Notes under the pieces: model-generated
Told to the model about the DNA's origin: nothing
The model's input: the letters and a program-made list of their open reading frames with translations, nothing else
The model's database searches: none
Translations under genes and position numbers: made by a program
Part shown: piece after piece, positions 34,582 to 47,640 of the stretch
Position numbering within the stretch: position 1 is the stretch's first letter
How the letters are laid out: every line of letters starts with the position of its first letter
Assembly (NCBI GenBank): GCA_038049695.1
Contig: CP142451.1
Span: 71,688,001 to 71,752,000, forward strand
DNA from: Cinnamomum chago
Lineage: Eukaryota; Streptophyta; Magnoliopsida; Laurales; Lauraceae
Direction: 5' to 3'
Length of the DNA: 64,000 nucleotides

Positions 34582-36938
34582 CTACTTCTCGGGCGCCGCA
34601 GCTTTATTCTTCGGCTCTGGAGGGACGGATGCAGCAGGGGCACCTGAAGCCTCGAGCGGAGGATCCATGGAGGAAGCCTGGGCTTTGTCGCCCTCGGCAG
34701 GAGTCAGGGGCGGAGGAGGAGGGCCTGGAACTTTGGGAGGGGCTTCCGGAGGGTTGGAGTCAAGCTCTGACTCTGGGCTCGGTATGACAGACTGGAATTG
34801 GGGAAGATTCGCGAATATGGGGTCATCCTCAGAAACTCCGTACTCGCGAAGAGCCTCCCTGTATCCCATCTCGTACAACACCGGGCTCAGATCTTTGATT
34901 TGAGTCATGTACTCCGCCGACGCCCAATCCACTCCTTCTTGATATGCCTTTGCGGCCTGAGCACGCAGAGTGGATTCGACGTCAGCCCGCTCCTTTCTGG
35001 AGGACTCGAGCTCGGCCTTTTTTTCGGCCATCTCGGTTTCCTTCTTGGTGAGCTCGGCCTCCAGCTGAGTCACCCTCCTTGCCTTGTCCTCGGCTGCGCC
35101 CTTTAGGTGCTTATTCTCGCCTCGCAACTTGATTATCTCGGCCTTCGCCGCTTGTTGTACAGTTGCGAACTCAGCGATCTTCTCCTCTGCCTTCTTTATT
35201 TCCGCCGCACTGGCTTCCAGGGCAACCCCCATTTTCTTCTTCTCCTTGTCCATCTCGATAACCCGAGTGACTGTCTCCTCCATCCTCTCCAGTATTATTT
35301 GGAGCCTCTGTACATTCTGCAAAAGGACAAAAGGGGCAAGAAGTCAGAGCGGAAAACCAAGGCATAAAGTTCAAAGGCAGAAGAAGCGGGAATCACCTCG
35401 AGCAACGCCTTCATCGTCGATTAGAGTAGGCTCATTGTCCTGGATTTATTGTGCCTCTCCATGTCCAAAGGGAGAGCACATCCCCGGGCAACCGCCGAGA
35501 GCGTCCTGGTGGAGGTCCCCATCCGATCCTCCACGGTCATAGGCTCGCAGGGGTTGAGGTCAAAGTTGGGCCTCCAGGGCATCGGTTTGTGAGGTCGGGC
35601 CTGTGGATCTGCGTCTGGACCCTTTCCTCCTCGCCCCCCACGCGGGGCCTCTTCTCGGGTGGGGGCCCCTCACCGTCCTTCTCGGCCTCCACTGCCCGCG
35701 GCCGAGTTTCTCTCAGCAACGGAGTCTTCTTCTCGGCCTCCGCTACCCGTGGCCGAGTCTCCTTAGGCCGCCGCAAGTCTTTGGGAGGCCGGGCATCCTT
35801 GAGAGGCTCTTCCGACCTCCCCCTCTTCTCCGGTGGGGGGGCTCTCTCGCTCTTGCCTTTAGCGAAGGAGGAGGTCCCCGCTGCGCCCGAGGAACCGGAG
35901 GAGGCGCTGGCTGAAGAGCCTTGGGCAGTGCCAGGCCCGCCCGGGGCACGCTTCGGGGTGGGGGGGACTCAGCCCCCGAAAATCACGGCCCCCAAATTCT
36001 TCAAAGGAGGGCGCGGCCCGTCCATCTCCTCTTCCGCTTGGTCTCGATCGGGGGAGCTGTCTGCAACTAAGATCGGTCCCTGGGGCTCCGAGGTCTGGCC
36101 GCTGGTCTCCGCAAGCACAAGCACGATCTCCCCAATCGGCTCAAGGGGGATATCGGCAGTCTTCCGGTGTAAGACTGGTACCGAGGCTTATACCCGAGCA
36201 ATGAAAAGGCGGCCCAATCGTTGTGGCCGTGGTATTCGTAGATCTTCTTCGCGAACCAGGCGTCGTTCCTTTTCCAACGATCGAGTCCGGCGTCTCTCCT
36301 CCTTTGCTGAATACCTGCGCAGAGAACGGAGGACATCAGCTTGACTAATTAGCGGTGAAACAAACACAAGTAACTCGGGGAAGCGAGTATTTACTCGGAG
36401 GGGTCCCAGGTTTGCGCGGAACCTAGATTCTCCACGCCACCTCGGTCTCAGACGCCCCGAACTCCCAGTTCCCCGAAACCAGCAGGCGGTCATCCCCAGC
36501 GTATTTGCTTGAGTCCTCCAGGGCATTAATCAAGGGCCGGCGCCTAGCCTTCACCCGAAGATAGTAAGAATCCTCACCCCCCACGGACTTGCAGATGTCA
36601 TAGACATCCTCTATATCATGCACCCCAAGGTTGATATCTAGGATCTGGTTCAACTTTGCTACTCCCATTATTATTTTGAACCCATTAGACATCAGTTGGA
36701 AGGGGCAGATCTGCCACGTGCTGAGGCAGGATCAGAGAAGCAGGTGGATTGGGAACCTAACCCCACCCTCACATGCCGACACCAGAGGGAAGGGCATCCA
36801 CTTCTTGAACATGGTGAGGCCGTCAAAGAGGCCCTGGAGGTCGTCGGGCTTCACCAGAACGTCAGCTGGTATTTCATACGCCACCCAAAATCCCTCCAGG
36901 GCTGCGGGACCCTCTAACCAGTGGTTGTAGATTCCCAT
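34582..36938 (-). pseudogene. Antisense extra ORF of Tat element E (gypsy-type transposon N-terminus plus coiled coil)
   Basis: Read on minus, ATG at 36938 opens MGIYNHW...; it continues with GGVRFPIHLLL (then a frameshift), QLMSNGFKIIMGVAKLNQIL (about 36690-36630) and DDRLLVSGNWEF. These resemble the 'putative gypsy type transposon' domain (PF04195-like). Candidate introns have good borders: acceptor TCTGCGCAG near 36319 and an 80-bp intron at 35317-35396 (donor GAG-GTGATT, acceptor TTTTGCAG). The 3' part (35316-34582) encodes about 245 residues of strong coiled coil followed by a Pro-rich tail. Relative to the LTR at 37587-38239 it is antisense, between pol and the 3' LTR, as known for Tat extra ORFs. 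Frameshifts around 36730 and in 35400-35800 make it a probable pseudogene. Confidence 0.65.
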
Positions 36939-37227
36939 TTTCTAAGGGCTAAAGGGAAAGCGAGCAGAAGGCAGAGAAGAAGGAACAAGACCTATAAAAA
37001 CCTAAGGGGTGGAAAACCTTTGGACAAAAGGAAAAGGAGATAGAGAGAAAGAAACAGAGAGGAAAACTCACAGAGAAGGTGTGACGGATTGCAAAGAGTA
37101 AGAAGCAAATAGTGAAAAGTGAGAAGACTCCGGGTTCGTTGAGGTTCTGTTTTTGGTAGAGAATCTCCTTCAGCAGGATCTCCTTCAGACGAAAGCTAAG
37201 GTAAGAGGAGAAAGGGAGGGGAGCGTC

Positions 37228-37241
37228 CCTATTTTATAGAG
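37228..37241 (-). promoter_or_regulatory. TATA box of the antisense ORF, inside a hairpin
   Basis: Minus strand CTATAAAATAGGG about 290 bp upstream of the ATG at 36938, followed by a pyrimidine-rich leader. The TATA is the loop of a perfect inverted repeat, GCGTCCCT / AGGGACGC. This supports an independent leftward promoter. Confidence 0.6.
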
Positions 37242-37586
37242 GGACGCCCCTCTTGATTGCCACGCACGTGAAGCAGCGCCTCGGGCTCACCACGCGCCGC
37301 TTCGATCCCGGTGAACCTCCAGACGAAGGGTTACACGTGGCAGCGCCGATCCATCCCCAGCCACGCCTTTGGTACAACACTTATCACCTCGGGCATACGG
37401 AGCGACGTCCGCGTGCCCATCTTTGTGAAGCCATTATGATGTCGCATTTATTGCCTAGGGCAAAAGAAAAGGCGTCATGATGAGGATCGCACAATGACAA
37501 GATACGATAAGACAGGGCCAGCACATCCATTCGATCTTGACTCCCGACCTCGGGAAGAACCAAAGAGGTCGAGAGCTAGGGGCAAT

Positions 37587-38239
37587 TGTGTGGGGCCGTT
37601 TTGTAATCACGGATTTATGTGGGGCCACTCCCCGATTTCGGACTATCCTTAGTCTCGGCGTTGTCCAAGCTCGGCAGTATCACCATCTCGGGGGAGCGTT
37701 GAGCCAATCTCGGTGGCTACACTCACGAGTGCCCACCTCGGTCTCGGCCTTTAACCAGATCTCGGCCTCCTGTCACTCAGCCATAAATGCGCTACCGTGA
37801 CGGGGACGGCGAACTGACAAATAGAGTGGGCGCCGGACCTAGATAAGTGGCACACCTTATCTTAGGGTCACGTCCATAGGTATAGGGAGATGGTCCGATG
37901 GGACGTTCCCTTTTTACCTACCCCCACTCAGGAGAGAAAGGTACATGCTGATGGGACTTTCATCTCCCCCTAAGGGTCCACTCCAACAAGACTCCCACAT
38001 CTATATAATGCATGGAGAAAGACGATAGGAGGTAAGCAATATGCCTGACCCATACTTCTTCTTCCTGATTCTCCTCTCAGTTGCCTAGCTAACTTAGTCA
38101 TCGGAGTACCCTCGGCTACCCACAGCCAGGGGCTCTGACCTTTGTTCTTCTTTTCAGGTCATCGGAGGTTGATCGTTTCCCAGAATCATTAAATTAAGAG
38201 GTTAATCCTCTCCAAAACCAAGTCTGTAATTTTTAGGCA
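37587..38239 (+). repeat. LTR of Tat element E (plus)
   Basis: Begins TGTGTGGGGCC after the purine run GAGCTAGGGGCAAT, and ends TTTTTAGGCA. TATA region CTATATAATGC at about 38002. It is an inverted match to 33589-34238. It is followed by CTTACACT, resembling the first bases (CTTACAGT) after the 5' LTR of element D, then unrelated sequence. Confidence 0.85.
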
Positions 38240-39610
38240 CTTACACTCACCAAACCAAGTACCTCCCAGCGCCACCTTCTTCCTCCTCCTCGCCGCCTAA
38301 CGCCTCCCTCGCCAGTGAAAAGAGATCCAATGCTCGGAGTAATCTAGCACCGTTAAGAGAAAGAGCTCAAAAGTGACATTTACCAGATACGAAATTTTAA
38401 TTTTCCTTTCTACATCACATCGGTGAGATCCATCCTTCCTCGTTCCAAATTTAATTTATGTTTATTAATTTGCTTGCATTGGTTGCCTTAGTTTAATTTC
38501 ACATCTGTGATTTAGTGTGCCATTTGATTAGTCACATATTCACATTTTATTTGCATTTGTTAGTCTAATTTTATGCTCTTTAATTTAGGTTGCCATTTAA
38601 TTTAGTTGTATATTTACCATTAATTTGTCTGCATAGTAGTTTAATTGTGTTCATTTGAAATCTCATGTTACAATTATTGCATACGTTCATCTTCACTCAT
38701 AATCTTAATTTGTTCGTTTGAATCAACCATAGTAGCTTGCATTGCATTCAAGCACCCATCATTTGCATCCATCCTCCATTTTTGTTAACTTAGATCCTTA
38801 GGGGACTAGGAGAGCGACGGTAGGCGGGCTGGCCCTTTCATGGGGTCAGCCCATCTATGCACTTCAAATCAAAAGAGATGAACAGTTAGATTAGGTTCCA
38901 TGCACACCCCTAGTTAGGCCCTTCTAGCCCTATATTTACCAAAAATCCAAAAAAATTCATAAAATCCAAAAAATAAAAAAGATTTTATATTTCTTTTCTT
39001 CATTCAACCTCTGCCAATCCTCATTATTGAGCTTTATGCTATTAGGGTAGGCTATACTTGATTCATGAATTCATTGATATTTGAAAAAGAATTTTTAGCA
39101 CATGCTATATTTTTAAAATCATCTTTCATCCACTCCTTCATTATTTCCTCAATGCACTAAGTAACACCGACCCTTAGGTGTTAGTGACCGCGACATCGTC
39201 CACCCTTCTACGCGACTCCCTAGGCCTTACGGCGATAGCCTCCTAGTGGACTCCCCATGATTGACAGTGGCACACAGGTCCCTCACTCTCTCCTAAGTTA
39301 GGTTAGCTTAATGTGTATCTATCCTCAACGTGCCCTAAGCGATTGTTGGTTTTAAGATGGGCCTGACGGACGATAGTCCACTTCTCTAAGTGATCTTTCC
39401 CTAGATCGACCGGGCACCTTAGTCCTCCCATCTTTAGACCAACATTGTAGTGGGCACCTAGGCTTTCATTTTGAGCACATGTTGCATGTGCTTTTGACCA
39501 TTTTTCAAGCATCCTTACATGCATGTTTTCAAATAAAGCCTACCCTTTCCCCGCCAAGGGATTCGAGGAGGGTATCCGGTGAACGGATTGGATCCCCCTC
39601 AATGAACATT
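38240..39610 (+). repeat. Probable continuation of the Tat/Ogre LTR or leader begun at 26028
   Basis: No ORF. AT-rich first half. From about 39140 there are motifs typical of Tat/Ogre LTR ends and leaders: CGCGACTCCCTAGGCC, GTGGACTCCCCATGATTG, and GAGGGTATCCGGTGAACGG near 39570. Continuity with 29043 is inferred from composition, not shown by a target duplication. Confidence 0.4.
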
Positions 39611-41199
39611 GGCACCCAACCTCTTTTTCTATCTTATTTTAATTTTATTTTATTCAATTTTATTCTTTTGCTGAATGGAAGAAGGTAAACCGTGCTTGAC
39701 TTTCCTTTGGGACTATAATTGGATGATAGGAATTCTTTTATTGCATATAATGATTAATTATAACCTTAGTCATCATTTCTATCGGATTTGAAGTGATTTT
39801 ATGCTATGATTCATACTGAAATCTTGTATATTCGGGCTATGATTAGGCACTATTTGAAACCAAGTTTTTTTTTGTACTGGAGAAGCTTTTCCAAAATGAC
39901 TGAAATTCTGCATTATGTAAATTTCATAATTTGTTCCCATTTTTGCGGTTTGTTTTCGATGTGTTTCAGTCTAAATCATGCCATACTAATTTTTCTGTTT
40001 ATGCATCTCTGAATTATTTTTCCCATCAGTCCAGAATTATGTAGTTTCAATATAAAATGAATTTTCTAAAATCCCTGAGCTGAACCAGTCAAAATATGTA
40101 AATCGGATTGCAGCAGATTTTGGAAACCTATACACTGTTTTCAAATCCCTGATTCAATGATTTATAATTTGAATAAAGACTCACTAATTTATCTGAATAC
40201 TCCCATACTAGTTTTATTTCAGTGAGATTTGGTTTCAACTGATTTTAATTTTTCAAGAAATTATTAAAAATCAGACAACGGGCCTGAGTCATGGACTTTG
40301 CACTGCAGAAAACTCAGCATGTTAATCACAGAGATTTAGTTTCATTTCAAATTCATTAAAAAATCATATGAGCTTCCCCTTTGCGTCCATTAACTCCCAT
40401 AAAAATTTCAGATTAATTGAAGTTTTATAAAATTTATCAAAATTCAGACAGTGGACCTCCGTCACGGACCAAATTCTGTAGTGCAGAAAATCCAGCAGGT
40501 TAACTTGGCCTTGTGCTCATAATCATGAAGGGTTATGTTAAGCCAAAATTCATGAAAATTTTACAGGAGCCTCCTCTTTGGGTCTTTTAAATCTCATAAA
40601 ATTTTTAGAAAAATTGGAGCTCTGTAGAAATTATAAAAATTCAGAGAGTGGATCTATGTCAGAGGCTAGATTCTGCAGTGCAGAAATTCCAGCATTTTTA
40701 TTCAGATTTGTGTCTACTATTTCATAAGGTTTCATTACTCAGAAAAATCCAGAATTTAATCTGAGACTTTATCATCACATACACTGAATTCCTATAAAAA
40801 CTGGGACTGATCCAAGTTACAGAAAAATAATTAAAAATTGGGCAACAAGGATGCAACAATTCATAGAATTCAGGATTATGTTACCTATTTCATATTTCAG
40901 CTATTTTTCCTTCTTTTCTTCCAAATGCATGGAACTTAGTCTTCTCATTCATCTCAAATCTTAAAGATGGACTGAACCCCCCATAATAATGACCCAAAAT
41001 AATATTGATGAGACCATCACTTGTCGCCGGCGGCGTTGTGATGAGTGGGACCCTTAATTTCCCACATGGAGGCGATCAAACGGAGTCATGACTGTTTATC
41101 ATGACTGGCAATCACACTTTTTTACCATTTCTAGGATTAGTCGGGAATCCTCGGAATCGGTTGGTACTTTCGACTATTGCTTTATATAACACTATGTTT
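39611..41199. repeat. Unclassified LTR-like sequence with a ~180-bp quasi-tandem array
   Basis: AT-rich and non-coding. The marker CTGCAGTGCAGAAA-like recurs near 40301, 40480 and 40676, each preceded by AAAAATTCAGA and a GTGGACC-like block. I cannot assign family or boundaries. Confidence 0.4.
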
Positions 41200-43411
41200 C
41201 CACCCACAGCGGGTCTAGAAATCACATCCGACAATAAGGTGGATCCACAGGGAGCAATGCTTTTTAAAAAATCTTTTTAACTTTGACCTGCCCTAAATAA
41301 AAACTAAATCTAGCCTAAATGGAAACTAGTCAAATTACAACAACTTTGCTAAAATAACTAAAATTGAATAGTTTAGATATAGTCTTTCTATAAATAAAAT
41401 TCTAATCAAATAAAAGAAACCTAGGCTAAAAAGCCCTAAACTAACTAGAACTTGCAAAATTAACACAATCATTAAAACAGCCAATTAAGCATAATAACTA
41501 AAGTAAAAATCTAAATCTACATTCCAAACATCAATTTTGTGAAAATATGGATGAATTATGATGCCCTAAATGCTAACAAGATGTACTTTTATGCAAGTTT
41601 CTAAAAATCTGATGAATGCTGAAAAATTCTAAGTATGAAAAACTTGTGCACATGCCTGTTTTCAGTGGACTGTACGACCTACCTAAGATGCTTGAAACCT
41701 AAATCTAATGGCTGGAATTCGAATCTTGATGATGTAGGAATCCAACAAAAAAAATCAGAGAGAAAAAACCTTTTAAACCTTTGATGATGTAGTAATCCAA
41801 CAAAGAACATGCAGTGCTGCTGAAATTCGAATCTGCCTTGCTGAGTATCTTTGTTCTTGTCACAGTTTGACCCACTTCCCGAGGAATTTTTTGGCTGAAA
41901 TTCTGGCATCTGAAAGTCCTTATTACATATTTTCAATCTTCTAATTTTCAAGGAAAAACAACTGTGTTTGCATGGTTTTCAGCTTAAAATTTTCAAACAC
42001 AATTGGGTCAAATCTGCTGAAACTATTCAGAATTTTTCATTATTTACATACCAAGTCCGAATTTAATCTTTCTAATCAGTCTACAAACTTTGATTTTCAG
42101 CAACAAAACATAATTTTAAACATAAAACCTAATTCTAATGAATGCACTAATCGCTTTCCACCCATAGATCATGCAAACAACATAAATAGAAAGTTTGTAA
42201 TCTAACAGAAAATATGCAAATAGAAGTTTCCTACTCAGTAAAATTGCCGTAAAATTAATCAGAATATTAACTGAAATAAAAATAACAAATGTGGAAAAAT
42301 AAAAAGCATCAAAGATCTAAAAATTAGACGATCATACAAGCATTGAAAATACGATTATGTAGCCCTTCTCCTCTCTTCTCAGAGGAGGGAAAATGCAAGC
42401 AATTACGTGATGTCTCTCGACTTTTAATCCATACTTTTATTTTCAAAATCCTAGATCTAATCATGTGAAATATTGTCTCTAATAAAAATACATAAAAGAA
42501 CTAGAAATAGAAAACTAAACCACTTACATAAAGAACACGTAGAATCAATCAAAGTAGTGTCTTTATTCCTTGATCTTTGAGTACAAGAAATTAATATTTT
42601 TCTCTCTTTTTTCATTCTCTCAACATGGCCTCTTAACCTATGTCTAAAAGAATTAGAAGAAAGAAGAAGAAGAAGAAAGGGACTTAGAGAGAGACGGTGG
42701 AGGGAATGGAGTGGAGAGAGGGAGGGAGGGAGAAAGCCACCAAAGGTGTGTAACGTCCAGGCCCTGCCCATCGCTCCTTTTATGCGTTTTTCAAATCTAT
42801 ATTTAGTAAGGAATCTCTCATCTTTAGGGATCATGTTTCCTTCATGTGTGGAGATTCTTGCTTAGGCTCCAAGCTAACTTCTTTCTATGGAAAGACTTTT
42901 AAATTTGAGAGTTCTCCTTGCCTTATTAGGTTTCTTGATGCACACGTATAACTCCAAGAATATCTCTAAAACTTGCATAATGATGTGGAGGGAAGAAACT
43001 TTCCAAATATTGAGATTTCTTGCAATTTCCGCAAAAAACTGTAGCAAATAACTTCCCAAGGTCATATCTCCTTCAATATAGCTCTGATTTACGTAATATT
43101 TGGCTCCACGGATATCTAATCAAAAAGAGCTTTCCAACGGTGGCTAGAATGCTCCAATCCGACACTCGGTTTGAGAATTATGGCCATTTTAAGTTGCTTC
43201 CTCTGAAAAATCTAAAAATAATTGTGCACAGATGGAAGCTTCTATGTTGGCATGCAATGGGGTGTGTGGGACCCATGTTGGATGTCCAAGGCATGCTTGG
43301 ACTCTTTCCTTGCTTGCTTATTTAACTTTCCTTTGACTATTCTTCTCAAATTTCATCAATGTGGGTCCCATGTTGATTTTTCCTATAAATTGAAAGAAAT
43401 AAATTAAACAA
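41200..43411 (-). repeat. LTR 'G' (gypsy-like), 3' part
   Basis: On minus it carries CTCCCTGTGGATCCACC and TAGACCCGCTGTGGG near 41210-41260, a U5-like end, and pyrimidine-rich leader sequence at about 42650-42730. It is broken at 43411 by Sirevirus-type element 2 and resumes at 51384. The left boundary is uncertain. Confidence 0.5.
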
Positions 43412-43416
43412 AAAAT

Positions 43417-43441
43417 TGAAAGTCCTTGGATCCTTACCCTA

Positions 43442-43474
<33 letters not shown>

Positions 43475-45183
43475 GAATAGGGTGTGCTACAACTATGACC
43501 AATTTATACCAATTTTAATTTCTTAACATAAACTAGTCACATGTGATGATATTAATCAAAAAAGATGCGGAAGGTAATAAATGAATCACCACAAGCATAC
43601 ACCACAACACAAAGGTTTATAGTGGTTTGGCCTCAATGCCTACATCCACTACCGGCTTGTGATCCAATCACCCCACCGGATTTCCACTATTTATGCTTTT
43701 TACTAGGCTAAGCAATAACCCTTACAAAGTTGTTTTTCTAGGCTAAACAACAACCTCTCAATGTGCTTTTCTAGGCTAAGCAATAACCTTTACAAAATGC
43801 TTTTCTTAGGCTAAGCAATAACCTTTACAAGATGCTTTTCTTAGGCTAAGTAATAACCTTTACAAATGAATGATTTCTCTAAGAAGGTGTCTTCACAAAA
43901 GAACACTCCAAGAGATACAATTTAAGCACAATTGAATTGCCTCTACATAGGCTAATATGAAAGTGTAATTCAAATTACAAACATACACTAAAACAAGCTA
44001 AAGTGTGTGCACAAGTGTATGAATGCTTTTCTTCAATCAATTTCAACAATGAAGCTCTTAAATGAATGCATGATGCATTTTAAAATCAAAGCTTATAAAA
44101 TGATGATTGAAGAGAAAACTAATCACATAAAAGATTCAAACAACTTTGAAGAAATGAACTAAACAAGTTGTATGAATATTAAAATCTAAGAGCATGTTAA
44201 TTAGTCAAGAGAGTTTGCAAACCATTCTTAATATTCCAAAGATGGTAATGAGTTTGCAAAACAACTCTTTAAAAACTAGAAATCATGCATAAAAGAAAAT
44301 ACAAAGATTTAACCATGCATTGATTCTAATTTTAATGGAAATCAAAATGACAAGTAAGATCTACCTTTTTAAAACTCAAGCATTTCATTTCCAAATAGCC
44401 CTCTAGCCTTTCCAACTTCTTCCCCTTTCTTTGGCTCCTAAAAGGTCTCAAAAGTTCATGGTTCAAGCCTTTTGAAAGATGGGAAAAGAATGGTTTTTAA
44501 ACCAAAAAACAGTCCAACGGCTAGTTGCAGGTCGACCTAGCAAAGGGGGGGGGGGGGGGGGGTCGACCTGCTACACACAACGGTCAGAAAAATGACCGTT
44601 GGAGCTTCAGGAGCCCAGTCAACCTGCAGTGTGGCAGGTCGACCTGGGTCCCTGGGCAGGTCGACCTACCACACTGCAAGTTGACTGTCTGGGACCAAAA
44701 TTCCCAAAAATGCAACTTTTCAAAGTATTTCTTTGTGGGGATTTTGGGCCACTAAATCAAGCTTAGAAACATGTTTTAAATCAAATTAAGATGTTTAAAA
44801 ACATGAAACACAAAAAGCCTAAAATGATTTGAAACTTTAAAACCAAAGGCTAGCTTGATTTGATAAAACTCTTTTTACATAAAAATGCATACAAAAACGA
44901 TTTTGAAAATGATGAATGTATGCAAGGAACAAACCTAAAACCTCAATTTGATTTTACAAAAGTAATGCACAAAGAATTAGGTTTTCAAAAGAGTTTGGAT
45001 TCTAAAACCAATGCATCCAAGTTTAAAAGCAAAACATGCATAAATCATTAATTCTACAAGTCTAAAACCAATGCATGTATAAAACCAGATTTCAAGCTTT
45101 TCTAAAACATTGCATGTGTGAAAATTCAAATGATGCTAAAGTGAAAATGCATCCATCAAATTGTAAATACAAAATCCCTAACA
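43417..45183 (-). repeat. 3' LTR of element 2
   Basis: Minus start TGTTAGGG at 45183, end GGACTTTCA at 43417. Contains a 30-G run (43444-43473), five AGGCTAAG(C/T)AATAACC units (about 43703-43860), an 18-G run (44545-44562) inside a GGTCGACC palindrome cluster (about 44530-44690). Its centre resembles the element 1 LTR, not its own 5' partner. Confidence 0.85.
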
Positions 45184-45640
45184 ATCTCCCTCTTTGCAAT
45201 TTGATGGCAACTTACTCATCATTGAAATTACACACTAAGTCTTCAGCTCCCCCTAAGCTGGACAAGTCTTGAAATCTTCTTGGATGCTCCTCCTCTTAGC
45301 TTGGGCTCTTGGGCTCTTTTCTTCAATCTTCTTGATGCTTGGAGCTTGATCATTCTTCAAGCTTTCTTTTCATCTTCCTCTCTATGGCCAAGCATCTTCT
45401 TTAGTTCCAAGCTTTCTTTCTTCTATTAGCTCTCCCCCTATGACCATGCCTCTCTCTCCCTTTGGCAAGATATGCATTCTCTCCCCTTGTAGAAGATCAT
45501 ACACAACTCTCCCCTTAGGAAGCTTGGACATTCTCTTCACCCTTCTTGAGAACTTGAATGCTCTCTCCTCCTTTGAAGAGTAGGAGATCTTTGAGTACTA
45601 GAATGCTCTCTCCCCCTTTGCCATTAAATTGTAAAGGTAC
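45184..45640 (-). promoter_or_regulatory. Polypurine tract array of element 2
   Basis: On minus AAAGAGGGAGAT abuts the LTR. Further GGGGGAG or GGGGAGAG runs occur near 45248, 45432, 45482, 45501 and 45612 (the last followed by AAAG-type sequence on the LTR-distal side); one more lies at 45809. It parallels 4350-4700 of element 1. Confidence 0.7.
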
Positions 45641-47640
45641 CTACACACATGAAACAAGGAAAATACCTTTTAGTAGCACTTGTTAACAAAAGAAATCAAA
45701 AATGATAATCATAATAGGTGATCATGTATGGAAGTTATCTCTAAGGGCTCAAAGGCAATCCAAGGGTCAATTTGATCAAAACTAATACTTCCTATGAAGG
45801 TTTACACTCCCCCTCAATCCATTCTCTTCTTTTGTCAAACTTTTGACAAGATATAACTATTTGGTTCAAGAAGTAGATGGTTTAACCAAATGAGGGTCAA
45901 CTTCAAGGAAAGGATTAGATTCATTTAACTATAATGCTCAATATGATCAAATTACCAAAAGAAAGCAAGGTCTAATGAGAAAAGCAATCATGGATACCAA
46001 TTGGAAAAACAAAGAATACCAATTGAGATTTAAAGATAAGTCTATTAACACAATCACTCTAAAATGGAGTTATAAAGAATAAAACTATTAAGATAAATCC
46101 AAATTAGAGCTATCCATGATGAAATGGGGTTTATTAATCATAGCATCAAATAATCTAACTATGGAAAGCATATGCTATGAAGGTTTTGAAAATCATTTCA
46201 TTCAATCAATAAATATGACTATTAAAGTGCAAGATGAGTGAAATGAAATTCAAACATGAAGTCAACCTCAACTAATAACCAACCAATATTATTAACACAT
46301 AAACATGGTGGTCATGAGATTTACCTATATGAGCAAGTGAGGTGACAAACATGAACATTATGATGCTAATGGAATGTGACATGGAATGTAAACATATAAC
46401 TATCAAGATCAATCCAATGTACACAATGTCTATCACATACACAAGATAAGATATCAATTGGAGATGTAACAAATGGAAGGTTATACCAAATGAAACCAAT
46501 TGAATATGACAACATGATAAATAGCAAGGATGTGACAAACACAAAATTCCATCAAGCAACATAAATGGATATTCATCACTTTTAAAGATATGACTATTGA
46601 GCATAGTGATGAACAAGAGAAATTGCAATGCAAAAAGATATGACTTGGCAAAGCATGCAATTTCCAAAGTGTCAAAATCATATGAATTCAACATCTAAGA
46701 TATCCATCAAACATATAGAACTACGAGGAATGGATTTCAAAGAGTTTCATATGATTAAGATCACTACTTATGAAGTTGAAACATGTATAAGGATGACACC
46801 AAGAGAATCTACATGAATCAACATCATAACCATCCAAAAAGAAATGACTAGAAGGCATAGAGGATGGATTTGGGTTCTAGTATGGTTTCTACAAATATTA
46901 CTAAGATCACAACCATACATGGAACCAATTGTCATTTGCATATAAAAAGAATAACTAAATAAGCAAAGATGCAAACAACATACATTTCCATTTCTAAGAT
47001 AATGAAACCAAAAGAAAAGGAAATTGAGAATCATGGAACATGCTTTGATGATTATGACTAATGAAGTTTTAGAGCATTTCCATTCAACCAATCTTCAAAT
47101 CATTTTGATAAACAAAATCCAACAATGAGCATAAAAAGAATGATTTTGAAGATCAATTTTCAACATTGTATTTTAAAAGATATGACTTAAATGAAACACA
47201 TACAAGTTGATTTTTCAAAGCAATGATTTTCCATATAAAAGTATAACTTAGAAATCCATGGAAAAACTTGAATTGATTCAAATCATTTGTTAAAAAAAAT
47301 CTTACCAAGACATCTAAACAAATGATTCAACAACAATTGATCATGAAAAATCTAGCTATGAAAGCTTTTGAAATCACAATCAATTGATCATGTAGAAATG
47401 CAATGCAAAACATAAAACTAAATGAGTGCAAAAAGCAAATCAAACATGATGAAATTATAATCAAAAGATTTTGAAAACCATGATATGTAACAAGAATGGT
47501 ACATGAAAACAAAATCAATTGATCATAAAGAAACAATGCATTTTAATAAATGTAACTAAGAAAGAACAAAATGCAAAGCAACATGACCAACAAAGTGATT
47601 TAACTTAAAAAGAATAGGTTGGTCAAGGTGGTTCAAGGCC
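45641..47640. other. AT-rich internal spacer of element 2
   Basis: Two kilobases with repeated ATGAT/CAAAT-rich text and no ORF over 150 codons with recognisable similarity. Where pol and the envelope-like gene should be, nothing coding is visible. Confidence 0.6.

Noticed and set aside
35451-36344. Plus-strand frame of 297 aa
   Set aside because: Antisense to the GC-rich part of the Tat extra ORF; Arg/Ser/Gly-rich with no family signature, while the minus strand has splice sites and coiled coil.
29039-38244. Treating 29044-38239 as one intact Tat insertion
   Set aside because: Flanking 5-mers (ATAAC, CTTAC) do not match and the internal LTRs are inverted, so it is a rearranged composite.
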